Numbered from the stretch's first letter, positions 1 through 6,535 are shown. The stretch is 6,807 bases of DNA from Peptococcaceae bacterium UBA3933 (GCA_002385805.1 DGEF01000031.1:1-6807); one strand, 5' to 3'. Program-made: numbers and translations. Notes: a model not told the origin generated them from the letters alone.

Positions 1-1025
1 CCGCCGTTTACGTTTACTTTATCCATATCTAAACCTAAATCTTTAACACAGGCTACCGCTTGAGCAGCAAAAGCTTCGTTGATTTCAAAAAGGTCAATAT
101 CATCTTTAGTTAAACCGGCCTTTTGCAATAACTTATTGATAGCCGGTACAGGAGCATAACCCATAATGGAAGGATGTACTCCGGCAGAAGCCTGAGCAAC
201 TATTTTTAAACGTGGTTTAAGGCCTAATTCCTGGGCCTTTTCTTTACTCATCATTACTACCGCGGCTGCACCGTCATTGATACCGGAAGCGTTACCGGCA
301 GTAACGGTACCACCTTCTTTGAAGGCCGGTCTTAGCTTGGCCAGTTTTTCCAAAGATATATCATGCCTAATGGTTTCATCTTCTGTAAATTCTATCGTTT
401 CTTTCTTTTTCGTAACTGTTACCGGAACAATTTCTTCTTTAAAGTATCCGGCTTTACTGGCTTGAGAAGCTAAAACATGACTGCGGTAAGCGAATTCGTC
501 TTGCATTTCCCTTGTAATGCCACATTTTTCGGCTACGTTTTCTGCGGTTATACCCATGTGGTAGTTCATAAAGGGGTCGATTAAGCCGTCATAGAGCATT
601 CCGTCTAATAATTCTCCATGACCCATGCGGTAGCCAAAACGCGCTTTCTTGAGGAGGTAAGGTATATCACTCATGGTCTCACAGCCACCGGCAACTACTA
701 TTTCATTGTCGCCCACCATGATGGATTGAGCTGCTACATTAATGGCTTTCAGTCCTGTTCCACAGTTTTTGTTGGGAGTCCAGGCGGGAACTTCTTCAGG
801 AATACCGGCATAAAGAGCTGCCTGACGGGCGGAATTGGCTTTGATTCCGGCCTGGAAATGGGTTCCTATAATCACTTCATCTACCATATCCCCTGTAATA
901 CCGGCTCTTTTTAGAGCCTCCTTTACAACTATGGCTCCTAATTGGGGAGCGGGGATAGTGCTTAAAGTGCCCCCGAACCCCCCGGTGGGGGTGCGGGCAC
1001 CTGAAACTATTACAACTTCATGCAT
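1..1025 (-). CDS. Thiolase (acetyl-CoA C-acetyltransferase family), C-terminus cut by window edge
   Basis: Partial gene: 341 codons are visible from an ATG at 1025 and the frame stays open to the left edge. The family condenses two acetyl-CoA or cleaves acetoacetyl-CoA (or a longer 3-ketoacyl-CoA) in the cytoplasm. Visible landmarks are the N-terminal VIVSGARTPTG, the nucleophilic cysteine Cys88 in NKNCGTGLKA, MGITAENVAEK near residue 157, VTAGNASGINDGAAA near 243, and the NEAFA motif near 320. The fragment stops at NVNGG, just where the family continues into the catalytic GHP histidine motif. About 50 residues, including that histidine and the second catalytic cysteine, are therefore outside the window. 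The start is supported by AGGAGGG seven bases upstream. It lies 12 bp after the dehydratase gene, whose stop codon overlaps this ribosome site, so it is the sixth gene of the operon. The family call is secure; chain-length specificity and direction are inferred from the dehydratase neighbour. Confidence 0.93.
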   Translation of the reverse strand, partial: MHEVVIVSGARTPTGGFGGTLSTIPAPQLGAIVVKEALKRAGITGDMVDEVIIGTHFQAGIKANSARQAALYAGIPEEVPAWTPNKNCGTGLKAINVAAQSIMVGDNEIVVAGGCETMSDIPYLLKKARFGYRMGHGELLDGMLYDGLIDPFMNYHMGITAENVAEKCGITREMQDEFAYRSHVLASQASKAGYFKEEIVPVTVTKKKETIEFTEDETIRHDISLEKLAKLRPAFKEGGTVTAGNASGINDGAAAVVMMSKEKAQELGLKPRLKIVAQASAGVHPSIMGYAPVPAINKLLQKAGLTKDDIDLFEINEAFAAQAVACVKDLGLDMDKVNVNG

Positions 1026-1032
1026 AAGCTAA

Positions 1033-1039
1033 CCCTCCT
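1033..1039 (-). promoter_or_regulatory. Ribosome binding site of the thiolase gene
   Basis: AGGAGGG on the minus strand, seven bases before the ATG at 1025. Its first bases overlap the TAG stop (1038-1040) of the upstream dehydratase gene. Ribosomes finishing that gene can reinitiate directly, which supports cotranscription and translational coupling. Confidence 0.85.
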
Positions 1040-2516
1040 ATTTATTTTCCTTAGTAGCGGCTGCCTCTTCTCCTTGGGCTTGTATAGGTTTAATTCCGGC
1101 TAAGTTTCTGGCAAATTTCATTTTTTCTTTTAGATTGGTTTCTCTATAGAGCATGATCCGCATAGCCTGAGGTGAACCTGCTCCGTGCATGGACTCAGCA
1201 AGGGCAGTACCACCGGTCATGTTTTCTAAAAGTCTGGCCATTCTAATCCGGTGCTCAGTAGGCACATCTGCCCGACCTCTAAAGTATTTTTCAATATAGG
1301 GACCGGTTATGGGTGATTTATAATCTGCTTCATAGGGAAGAGTGGCAATAAATCCACCGGCTATGTCATGGGCCAGGCGAGAAATTTCGTACATGTTTCT
1401 GGTGCAATTTAGTTTTACTGTATTGGCTAAAAGTGTATCTACATAGTATGAACCGGCTTCGGTAGGCTTACCTTCCGCTGAACAAGCAATAGAGCAGCAG
1501 TACATGGTTTCAGCCAGGTTAATCATTTCAATAATCTTATCCTTAATATGGCTGGCTTTAGGTACCCCGTTGTATTCTGCCATAGCCTGAGTAGCCCCGA
1601 TAATCACATCGGCTAAACCTACTTTACATCCGCCATAGTTTTGACGGTGATAAGCCGCGAATTTTTCTACATACTCTTGGGCATATTGATATTCGCCACA
1701 CATAAATACTCTTTCCCAAGGAACAAATACGTCATTTAAAATAGTTAAGGTTTCTCCACCTACAATGGCGAATTTTGCGTTACCGGTATCAATATCCCCT
1801 TGTAGTCTTCTTTGGTCATTTGTTTGACGGCCAAAAATATGGATTACCCCCGGTGCGTCTACGGGAATTGCTGCAGCTACTGCATAGTCTTTATCTTCCG
1901 GTCCTAAATTGGTTGTAGGTAAAATTAACATTTCGTGAGAGTTTGCCATCCCGGTCTGGTGGGCTTTGGCCCCTCTTACTACAATACCTTTTTCATTTTT
2001 GGAAACAATACGCACGTACATATCAGGGTCAGCTTGTTGACCTGGTTTTAGGCTACGGTCACCTTTAACGTCAGTCATGGAGCCGGCAATCATTAAGTCA
2101 TTTTCTTGAACATATTTCAGATATTCAATAAATCTTTGATGATATTCGGTTCCACATTCTTTGTCAATTTTATGAGTTACAATATAGGTTGCGTTTAAGG
2201 CATCCAGTCCTACACATCTTTGGAAACAGGTACCTGTTTTTTGGCTGATTTTTCTTAAAAGCTTTACTTTTTTCACTAAATCGTCTGTACTTTGGTGAAT
2301 ATGAGTAAACCTGTTAACTTTTTTGCCTGTTAAATGAGAGGTAGCTGTAGCTAAGTCGGCATCCGGTCCAAAAGCCATGGCATAAGTCATGGCAGCAGAG
2401 TTAACATGTGGTCTGGTCATAGGATGGTCAACGACAGATTCGATTTTTTCTCCATTACAGTAAATTACAGGTTTTAAAGAACGTAAGCTCTCAATATACT
2501 CTAAAGCGTTTTTCAT
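1038..2516 (-). CDS. abfD: 4-hydroxybutyryl-CoA dehydratase / vinylacetyl-CoA delta-isomerase (AbfD-like)
   Basis: Member of the FAD- and [4Fe-4S]-containing AbfD branch of the HpaB (4-hydroxyphenylacetate 3-hydroxylase) superfamily. The characterised enzyme dehydrates 4-hydroxybutyryl-CoA to crotonyl-CoA by a ketyl-radical mechanism and isomerises vinylacetyl-CoA. Numbering from the ATG at 2525, all four cluster ligands of the Clostridium aminobutyricum enzyme are present: Cys100 and Cys104 (CFQRC), and His293 and Cys300 (HRQNYGGC). The flavin/substrate-side motifs AKAHQTG (186-192), Glu258 and AESMHGAGSPQ (443-453) are also kept. These separate it from HpaB monooxygenases, which lack the cluster. 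I prefer the ATG at 2516 (492 aa): AAGAAAGG then sits nine bases away, whereas it abuts the ATG at 2525 with no spacer. The protein then begins much like the known enzyme. It follows porB by one base and is the fifth operon gene. A lysine/glutamate/alanine-rich tail follows the conserved AGIK end. A related acyl-CoA substrate is possible. Confidence 0.92.
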   Translation of the reverse strand: MKNALEYIESLRSLKPVIYCNGEKIESVVDHPMTRPHVNSAAMTYAMAFGPDADLATATSHLTGKKVNRFTHIHQSTDDLVKKVKLLRKISQKTGTCFQRCVGLDALNATYIVTHKIDKECGTEYHQRFIEYLKYVQENDLMIAGSMTDVKGDRSLKPGQQADPDMYVRIVSKNEKGIVVRGAKAHQTGMANSHEMLILPTTNLGPEDKDYAVAAAIPVDAPGVIHIFGRQTNDQRRLQGDIDTGNAKFAIVGGETLTILNDVFVPWERVFMCGEYQYAQEYVEKFAAYHRQNYGGCKVGLADVIIGATQAMAEYNGVPKASHIKDKIIEMINLAETMYCCSIACSAEGKPTEAGSYYVDTLLANTVKLNCTRNMYEISRLAHDIAGGFIATLPYEADYKSPITGPYIEKYFRGRADVPTEHRIRMARLLENMTGGTALAESMHGAGSPQAMRIMLYRETNLKEKMKFARNLAGIKPIQAQGEEAAATKENK

Positions 2517-2517
2517 T

Positions 2518-3414
2518 TTATTCATCCTTTCTTAAGAAGTTTTCGAGAATTTTCCACTCATTATCGCGATGTTCTTCAATAACCCGGAAATCTTCTTCAG
2601 TGAGATGACAAAAACGTCTCTGTTTAGTAAAGTACTCTTTTACGGGTTTAAACTCTTTTGGTTTATAATTCAAAGTTACTTTGCCATTTTCATATTCCGC
2701 TAAATACCAAAGACCTGTTTGTACGGCTAATTTTCCAATTTCTACTGTTTTTTCCGATCCGTGTCCCCAACCGGTAGGACAGGGTGCCTGTACATGGAGA
2801 ACCTTAGGCCCTTTAATTTCCTTGGCTTTAGCTATTTTATTAAGAAGATCATTGGGATAAGCTACACTGGCTGTGGCACAGTAAGGAATCCGATGAGCCA
2901 TCATAATCTCGAAAAGGTTTTTCTTAAATTTTGTTTCCCCTACAGCATTGTTATTTGTTGGGGTAGTTGTGGTCCAGGCACCATAAGGAGTTAAGCCACT
3001 TCTTTGAATGCCCGTATTCATATATGCTTCATTGTCATAACAGATATAGAGAAAATTATCTCCTCGTTCTACGGCTCCCGATAAAGCCTGTAAACCAATG
3101 TCAATAGTACCCCCGTCACCGGCTAAACCCATAACGGTAACATCTTCTAAGCCCTGTGCTTTGCAGGCGGCAGCCATACCGGAAAGTACAGCGGCACTTG
3201 CCGGAAAGGAGCTGGTCAAACTATTTACAAAAAAGGACATTTGCGGATAAATTGTGGTAACTGAGGAAATACAACTAGCCGGTAAAACCACACAGGTTCT
3301 TTCCCCTAGTACTTTTAAGGCCAGGCGGGCAACTATTGCTCCACCACAACCGGGACAAGCCTTGTGACCGTAAAACAACTCTTGATCTGGTAAATTTCTT
3401 ATATTAACCGCCAT
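2518..3414 (-). CDS. porB: 2-oxoacid (pyruvate):ferredoxin oxidoreductase, beta subunit
   Basis: Thiamine-diphosphate-binding catalytic subunit of the four-subunit pyruvate/2-oxoacid:ferredoxin oxidoreductase: 2-oxoacid + CoA + oxidised ferredoxin gives acyl-CoA + CO2 + reduced ferredoxin, reversibly. The protein is 298 residues, normal for PorB. The proximal [4Fe-4S] ligands are visible as Cys20 and Cys23 (CPGCGG), Cys48 (ASCIS) and Cys212 (APCPTGW). The TPP/Mg motif is GDGG at 99-102, followed by YDNEAYMNTG at 126-135. The ATG abuts the TAG of porA (3415-3417), with GAGGTGG at 3421-3427 as ribosome site. The gene partners with porA, porD and porG just upstream. Pyruvate is the likeliest substrate from overall PorB resemblance, but branched-chain or other 2-oxoacids cannot be excluded by eye. 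Confidence 0.93.
   Translation of the reverse strand: MAVNIRNLPDQELFYGHKACPGCGGAIVARLALKVLGERTCVVLPASCISSVTTIYPQMSFFVNSLTSSFPASAAVLSGMAAACKAQGLEDVTVMGLAGDGGTIDIGLQALSGAVERGDNFLYICYDNEAYMNTGIQRSGLTPYGAWTTTTPTNNNAVGETKFKKNLFEIMMAHRIPYCATASVAYPNDLLNKIAKAKEIKGPKVLHVQAPCPTGWGHGSEKTVEIGKLAVQTGLWYLAEYENGKVTLNYKPKEFKPVKEYFTKQRRFCHLTEEDFRVIEEHRDNEWKILENFLRKDE
2522..2533 (-). promoter_or_regulatory. Ribosome binding site that decides the AbfD-like start
   Basis: The minus strand reads AAGAAAGGATGA here. The AAGG core is nine bases before the ATG at 2516 but directly touches the in-frame ATG at 2525, too close for initiation. The site lies inside the last codons of porB, so the two genes are probably translationally coupled. 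Confidence 0.6.
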
Positions 3415-4605
3415 CTACGCCCACCTCAATCCTATAAATTGTACTTCGTCTTCTTTTTCCCCTTTATCTATGGCTTCCAGCTTTGTAAACATTTCCGTTA
3501 AGTTTTCTTTTGTGATATCACGTCCGGATAAGCCGGCTATAAAGTTAAGGGTTTTCACCTGACTTCCTGGTTGGAATAAGGCTGCTTTTACCTCGGTGTA
3601 AACAGCACCTTCATAACCAAAGGAAATATCCCGATCAATTACTCCTACGGCTTTAACTTTTTTACCTAAATCTTGGAAATATTCTTTGGGAAAAGGACGA
3701 TAAGAACGCAGTTTAACCAAGCCGACTTTTTTACCTTCCGCTCTTAATTTGTCTACGACTAATCTTGTTGTTCCAGCAACACTGCCCATGGCTACCAGCA
3801 CGTAATCTGCATCATCACAACGGTATTCTTGAACAAGGCCTCCATAGGATCTACCAAAGATTTTGCCGTATTCTTCATCAACCTGGTTAATTATTTTCTT
3901 AGCAGCTTCCATGGCTTCATACTGTTGATAGCGGAATTCAGTCTGCCACTCAGGAGAGGCTGTAAAGGATAGGCTCTTAGGATTATCAAAATCCAGTTTA
4001 TTTGTTGTCTGGTAAGGTGGTAGGAATTTATCCACTGTTTCTTGATCCGGTATTTCTACTAATTCATAGGTATGAGTAATGACAAATCCGTCTAAGTTAA
4101 CCATTACCGGCAAAGAAACTTGGGGGTTTTCTGCGATTTTAAAGGCTTGAATAGTTACATCTAAAGCTTCTTGAGGGTTTTCTACATAAATTTGAATCCA
4201 GCCTGAATCTCTTTGGGATAAAGAATCACGATGATCCCCAAAGATGTTCCAGGGAGCAGCTACCGTACGGTTAGCATTAACCATCACAATGGGATACCTA
4301 CTTCCGCTTACATAGTGAAGCATTTCACACATGTATAATAGACCTTGGGAAGAAGTAGCGGTAAAAGCGCGAGAACCCATTAAAGATGCCCCCATGGAAG
4401 CAGCCATAGCGCTATGCTCACTTTCTACGTGTAAGAATTGACAGTCTATCTCCTTTGCTGCCACAAATTCGGAAATTTTTTCTACAATTACTGTTTGGGG
4501 TGTAATTGGATAAGCAGCAATAACATCCGGACGGGAAAGTTTAACAGCAAAAGCTACTGCTTCGTCTCCTGATAAGAATCTTTTGTTAGTTTTAGCACTG
4601 CTCAT
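3415..4605 (-). CDS. porA: 2-oxoacid (pyruvate):ferredoxin oxidoreductase, alpha subunit
   Basis: Alpha subunit, carrying the pyrimidine-binding TPP domain and the transketolase C-like domain of the 2-oxoacid:ferredoxin oxidoreductase. Numbering from the GTG at 4614, it shows GDEAVAFA (16-23), the hallmark AAYPITPQT (33-41), VESEHSAM (63-70), TSSQG (87-91), and APWNIFGDHRDS followed by SQRDSGW (120-139). The C-terminal domain has VKLRSYRPFP (300-309) and ends in GLRWA. The PWN..GDH.DS..QRD.GW stretch is the form seen in pyruvate-type PorA, which argues for pyruvate rather than 2-oxoglutarate. The frame is open to a GTG at 4614, but I chose the ATG at 4605 (396 aa) because AAGAAGGTG lies six bases before it. 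The gene overlaps the end of porD by 14 bp and abuts porB with no gap, as expected for stoichiometric subunits. Confidence 0.93.
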   Translation of the reverse strand: MSSAKTNKRFLSGDEAVAFAVKLSRPDVIAAYPITPQTVIVEKISEFVAAKEIDCQFLHVESEHSAMAASMGASLMGSRAFTATSSQGLLYMCEMLHYVSGSRYPIVMVNANRTVAAPWNIFGDHRDSLSQRDSGWIQIYVENPQEALDVTIQAFKIAENPQVSLPVMVNLDGFVITHTYELVEIPDQETVDKFLPPYQTTNKLDFDNPKSLSFTASPEWQTEFRYQQYEAMEAAKKIINQVDEEYGKIFGRSYGGLVQEYRCDDADYVLVAMGSVAGTTRLVVDKLRAEGKKVGLVKLRSYRPFPKEYFQDLGKKVKAVGVIDRDISFGYEGAVYTEVKAALFQPGSQVKTLNFIAGLSGRDITKENLTEMFTKLEAIDKGEKEDEVQFIGLRWA

Positions 4606-4906
4606 TATTTTCACCTTCTTTCACCATGGTGATGGCTTTTTTAGGGCATTCATGGGCACAAAGGCCGCAACCCTTACAATAGTCATAGTCAATTTCCAAT
4701 TGGGGGGTATCTTTGCTGATTACCCCATCAGGGCAAATCACCCAGCAAATTAAACATTTTATACATTTTTCATGGTCAATGACCGGTCTAAAAGTACGCC
4801 AACCTGAATTTACCTCGATTAAAACCCCGGCCTCAGAACCGGGACCAAAAGGCATTTCTTCTTTGCTTTGCGGAAATTTATAATCTTTTACTACTTTTGG
4901 CTTCAT
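4592..4906 (-). CDS. porD: 2-oxoacid (pyruvate):ferredoxin oxidoreductase, delta subunit (2x[4Fe-4S] ferredoxin-like)
   Basis: Small iron-sulfur subunit of 104 residues that carries electrons from the TPP site to external ferredoxin. Two classical cluster motifs are complete: Cys48, Cys51, Cys54 and Cys58 (CIKCLICWVICP), and Cys77, Cys80, Cys83 and Cys87 (CKGCGLCAHECP). The N-terminal GWRTFRPVIDHEKC segment is the typical PorD lead-in and separates it from free ferredoxins. The ATG at 4906 comes three bases after the porG stop; AAAGGAG at 4918-4924 is a good ribosome site, though 11 bases away. The tail overlaps the start of porA. Position and motifs make the assignment secure. Confidence 0.93.
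   Translation of the reverse strand: MKPKVVKDYKFPQSKEEMPFGPGSEAGVLIEVNSGWRTFRPVIDHEKCIKCLICWVICPDGVISKDTPQLEIDYDYCKGCGLCAHECPKKAITMVKEGENNEQC
4612..4620 (-). promoter_or_regulatory. Ribosome binding site that decides the porA start
   Basis: AAGAAGGTG on the minus strand, six bases before the ATG at 4605. Its last three bases are the GTG at 4614 that would otherwise extend the reading frame by three codons; no good site precedes that GTG. It lies within the last codons of porD. Confidence 0.6.
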
Positions 4907-4909
4907 TGA

Positions 4910-5458
4910 CTAGTTCACTCCTTTGATAGAGTTGTATGCAACTTCCACTGCCTCTTTATTTTTTTCTCGCAAATCCGGAGCCATAAATTCATCAATAGCC
5001 GCTTTCACAGCTTCTAAATCTACAACACCGGTAACGGCCACTGCTACTCCCAGCATAACCGTGTTGGTAATAGGTGCTCCCAAAACATCTAAAGCCGTTT
5101 GGGTGGCATCGAATGTTCGAACGTTAATATTGTTCTGAAAATTAAACTCTTCAGGTTTTTTTGCAGAATTAATGATTAAAATCCCGCCTTCTTTTAACCC
5201 TTTTGTAACGTCTACGGTTTCCAGTAAAGTTTCATCTAAAACGATTACATAATCACATGTATAAACCTGACTATGGTCATTAATCGGCTTATTGTCTATT
5301 CTAGTAAACCCTAGTACAGGGGCTCCTCGTCTCTCCGGTCCAAAGGAGGGAAAGGCTTGAGCATAATTACCTCCATAAACTGAAGCAGCTAAACCTAAAA
5401 GGCGAGCGGCTGTAAATCCACCCTGTCCACCTCGGCCGTGCCATCTAATTTCGATCAA
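4910..5458 (-). CDS. porG: 2-oxoacid (pyruvate):ferredoxin oxidoreductase, gamma subunit
   Basis: Gamma subunit of 182 residues, the usual length. It contributes the CoA-handling domain of the oxidoreductase. Visible signatures are RWHGRGGQGGFTAA (5-18), FPSFGPERRGAP (36-47), CDYVIVLDE (68-76) and ITNTVMLGVA (130-139). These define the POR/KOR gamma domain. The start is TTG at 5458. It is the only sensible choice, because conserved sequence begins at once and no in-frame ATG precedes it. GGGGAGG lies eight bases upstream. It is the first gene of the operon, with a promoter about 60-85 bases upstream, and ends three bases before porD. Confidence 0.93.
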   Translation of the reverse strand: MIEIRWHGRGGQGGFTAARLLGLAASVYGGNYAQAFPSFGPERRGAPVLGFTRIDNKPINDHSQVYTCDYVIVLDETLLETVDVTKGLKEGGILIINSAKKPEEFNFQNNINVRTFDATQTALDVLGAPITNTVMLGVAVAVTGVVDLEAVKAAIDEFMAPDLREKNKEAVEVAYNSIKGVN

Positions 5459-5466
5459 AATAAAAA

Positions 5467-5473
5467 CCTCCCC
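5467..5473 (-). promoter_or_regulatory. Strong ribosome binding site supporting the TTG start of porG
   Basis: GGGGAGG on the minus strand, eight bases before the TTG at 5458. A near-consensus site at ideal spacing explains how the operon's first gene can use the weaker TTG initiator. Confidence 0.8.
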
Positions 5474-5513
5474 ACTACAAAAGCATTACTTTCATAATAT
5501 GATTTATGTTTTC

Positions 5514-5542
5514 ATTTTAATAATTAATAGGGTAAATTGCAA
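5514..5542 (-). promoter_or_regulatory. Probable promoter of the por-abfD-thiolase operon
   Basis: Minus strand: TTGCAA (5537-5542) as -35, 17 bases, then TAAAAT (5514-5519) as -10. Transcription would start near 5507, giving a leader of about 50 bases before porG with no room for a riboswitch. It lies between the IclR-gene terminator and porG, the only place a dedicated promoter could be. This is a consensus match only, not an experimental site. Confidence 0.55.
5517..5527. promoter_or_regulatory. Palindrome over the operon -10 (possible operator)
   Basis: TTAATAATTAA is an odd palindrome (5 + 1 + 5) overlapping the predicted -10. Its AATAATT core also occurs in the palindrome upstream of the IclR gene. 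It could be a half-conserved IclR operator, but in AT-rich DNA such a short palindrome can arise by chance. Confidence 0.25.
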
Positions 5543-5549
5543 GGGTAAA
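5529..5549. repeat. Direct repeat AGGGTAAA x2, 13 bp apart, around the operon -35
   Basis: AGGGTAAA occurs at 5529-5536 and again at 5542-5549. The copies flank the predicted -35 hexamer of the por operon. Tandem 8-mers at about one helical turn around a -35 suggest a regulator site, but no protein can be named. Confidence 0.35.
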
Positions 5550-5568
5550 AACAAAATATTAAGAAGAT

Positions 5569-5610
5569 AAAAAAACAAACCCTTGAAAAGCAAGGTTTTT
5601 CAAGGGTTTG
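5569..5610 (-). terminator. Intrinsic terminator after the IclR-family gene
   Basis: Perfect 14-bp inverted repeat, CAAACCCTTGAAAA (5576-5589) with its complement at 5597-5610 and a 7-base loop. On the minus strand it is followed at once by seven T (A5569-5575 on the plus strand). It lies 38 bases after the IclR stop codon and before the por promoter, so it separates the two transcription units. Confidence 0.88.
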
Positions 5611-5647
5611 CTGAAAAATATTTTTATCATACTATGGAAAATGTATT

Positions 5648-6439
5648 TCATTCCTTCCTGTAGCCCAATTCTCTTGAGATGTTTTGGGCAGCTTGCATTA
5701 CCAAATCCTTATATTCATTATGCAATAAATCCTGGGAAATATTTGTGGAAACACCAGATATACTGATTGAAGCTACAATCTTATTTCGGTAATCATAAAC
5801 AGGAGCAGCAACACAGCGCACACTGTCTTCGTTTTCTAAATCATCAACTGCATAACCTAATTCACGGACCTTATGAATTTCTTCTATAAATTTATCTATA
5901 TCCGTGATAGTTGCTTTAGTTAAAGCAGGCATACCTTTTTTCTTTAATATTTCTCTGATTTTTTCGTCACTGAAACCTGATAAAATACATTTGCCGTTTG
6001 CTGTGGAATGAACATAATTTCTGGTTCCTACACCGGCTACTAATGTTACATTTCGTAAACTTTCTATTTTTTCAACATAGATTAATTCATAGGCTTTATC
6101 ATCCAGAATCGCCATATAAATGGTCTCTTTAGTTTGCTTATTCAACTCCTCCATATATTTTTGAGCAATATTTCTTAACTCCACATTTCTTAGCACAATG
6201 GAACCTAATTGAAGAAGTTTTAAGCCTAAAGTATAGTTGCCTTCAGAATTTTCATGGACATAATTCCAGGCCTGTAAATTCTGGATTAAGCGATAAACGG
6301 TGCTCACCGGCAAACCAATACTTCTGCTGATCTCAGTTACACTAATACCATGCCCATTAGCTTCACTGATCTTTTCGATTATTTCTAAAGCCCTGTTTAC
6401 TGATTGTACATAAAATTTATCTTCTTTGCTTGGCGGCAT
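5648..6439 (-). CDS. IclR-family transcriptional regulator
   Basis: A 263-residue protein of typical IclR-family length; these are cytoplasmic dimeric or tetrameric DNA-binding repressors or activators that sense small metabolites. The N-terminal winged helix-turn-helix spans about 11-70 (VNRALEIIEKI, then VTEISRSIGLPVSTVYRLIQ, and the wing NYTLGLKLLQLG). The C-terminal effector-binding domain covers about 85-260 and ends in the family signature GYAVDDLENEDSVRCVAAP with ASISISG (195-229). The ATG at 6439 is preceded by AGGGG six bases upstream. The gene has its own promoter and terminator, so it is a single-gene unit immediately upstream of, and in the same direction as, the por-abfD-thiolase operon. 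By position it is the best candidate to control that operon and probably itself. Its effector is unknown; a CoA-pathway acid such as 4-hydroxybutyrate or crotonate is only a guess. Confidence 0.93.
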   Translation of the reverse strand: MPPSKEDKFYVQSVNRALEIIEKISEANGHGISVTEISRSIGLPVSTVYRLIQNLQAWNYVHENSEGNYTLGLKLLQLGSIVLRNVELRNIAQKYMEELNKQTKETIYMAILDDKAYELIYVEKIESLRNVTLVAGVGTRNYVHSTANGKCILSGFSDEKIREILKKKGMPALTKATITDIDKFIEEIHKVRELGYAVDDLENEDSVRCVAAPVYDYRNKIVASISISGVSTNISQDLLHNEYKDLVMQAAQNISRELGYRKE

Positions 6440-6518
6440 TTTTATCCCCTCTTAAGCATGTCTATTTCCTACCTGCCAATAATTAGGGTCAGGAAAAAGA
6501 GTAATAAAAGATACTGTA

Positions 6519-6535
6519 TTTTTATAATATAAAAA
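6519..6535. promoter_or_regulatory. 17-bp perfect palindrome over the IclR-gene -10
   Basis: TTTTTATAATATAAAAA is an odd perfect palindrome (8 + 1 + 8) covering the predicted -10 of the IclR gene. IclR proteins often repress their own genes from sites over the promoter, so this is a candidate operator. It is made only of A and T, so part of the symmetry may simply reflect the -10. Confidence 0.35.

Noticed and set aside
277..1032. Plus-strand open frames at 277-465, 618-914 and 835-1032
   Set aside because: They are antisense to the thiolase gene, whose frame has clear family motifs; the plus-strand translations have no recognisable domain and no good ribosome sites.
1038..2516. Flavin-dependent 4-hydroxyphenylacetate 3-hydroxylase (HpaB)
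   Set aside because: Same superfamily, but the four [4Fe-4S] ligands and the CoA-dehydratase motifs are present, and the neighbours are anaerobic CoA enzymes rather than an aromatic-catabolism set.
2761..2994. Plus-strand 77-codon open frame
   Set aside because: Antisense to porB across its conserved CPTGW and neighbouring region; shows no family resemblance.
4923..5138. Plus-strand 71-codon open frame
   Set aside because: Antisense to porG; low-complexity Ser/Thr/Ala translation typical of a shadow frame.
5459..5507. Riboswitch or T-box in the operon leader
   Set aside because: The predicted leader is only about 50 bases with no conserved aptamer or terminator-like stem.
5530..5550. Sigma-54 type promoter (a TTGCA element is present)
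   Set aside because: The required GG element of the -24 box (TGGCAC-like) is missing at the right distance, and the nearby regulator is IclR-type, not a sigma-54 activator.
5614..5625. AAAAATATTTTT palindrome between the IclR stop and its terminator
   Set aside because: Only A/T and short; chance symmetry in AT-rich spacer DNA, and the strong terminator next to it explains the region.
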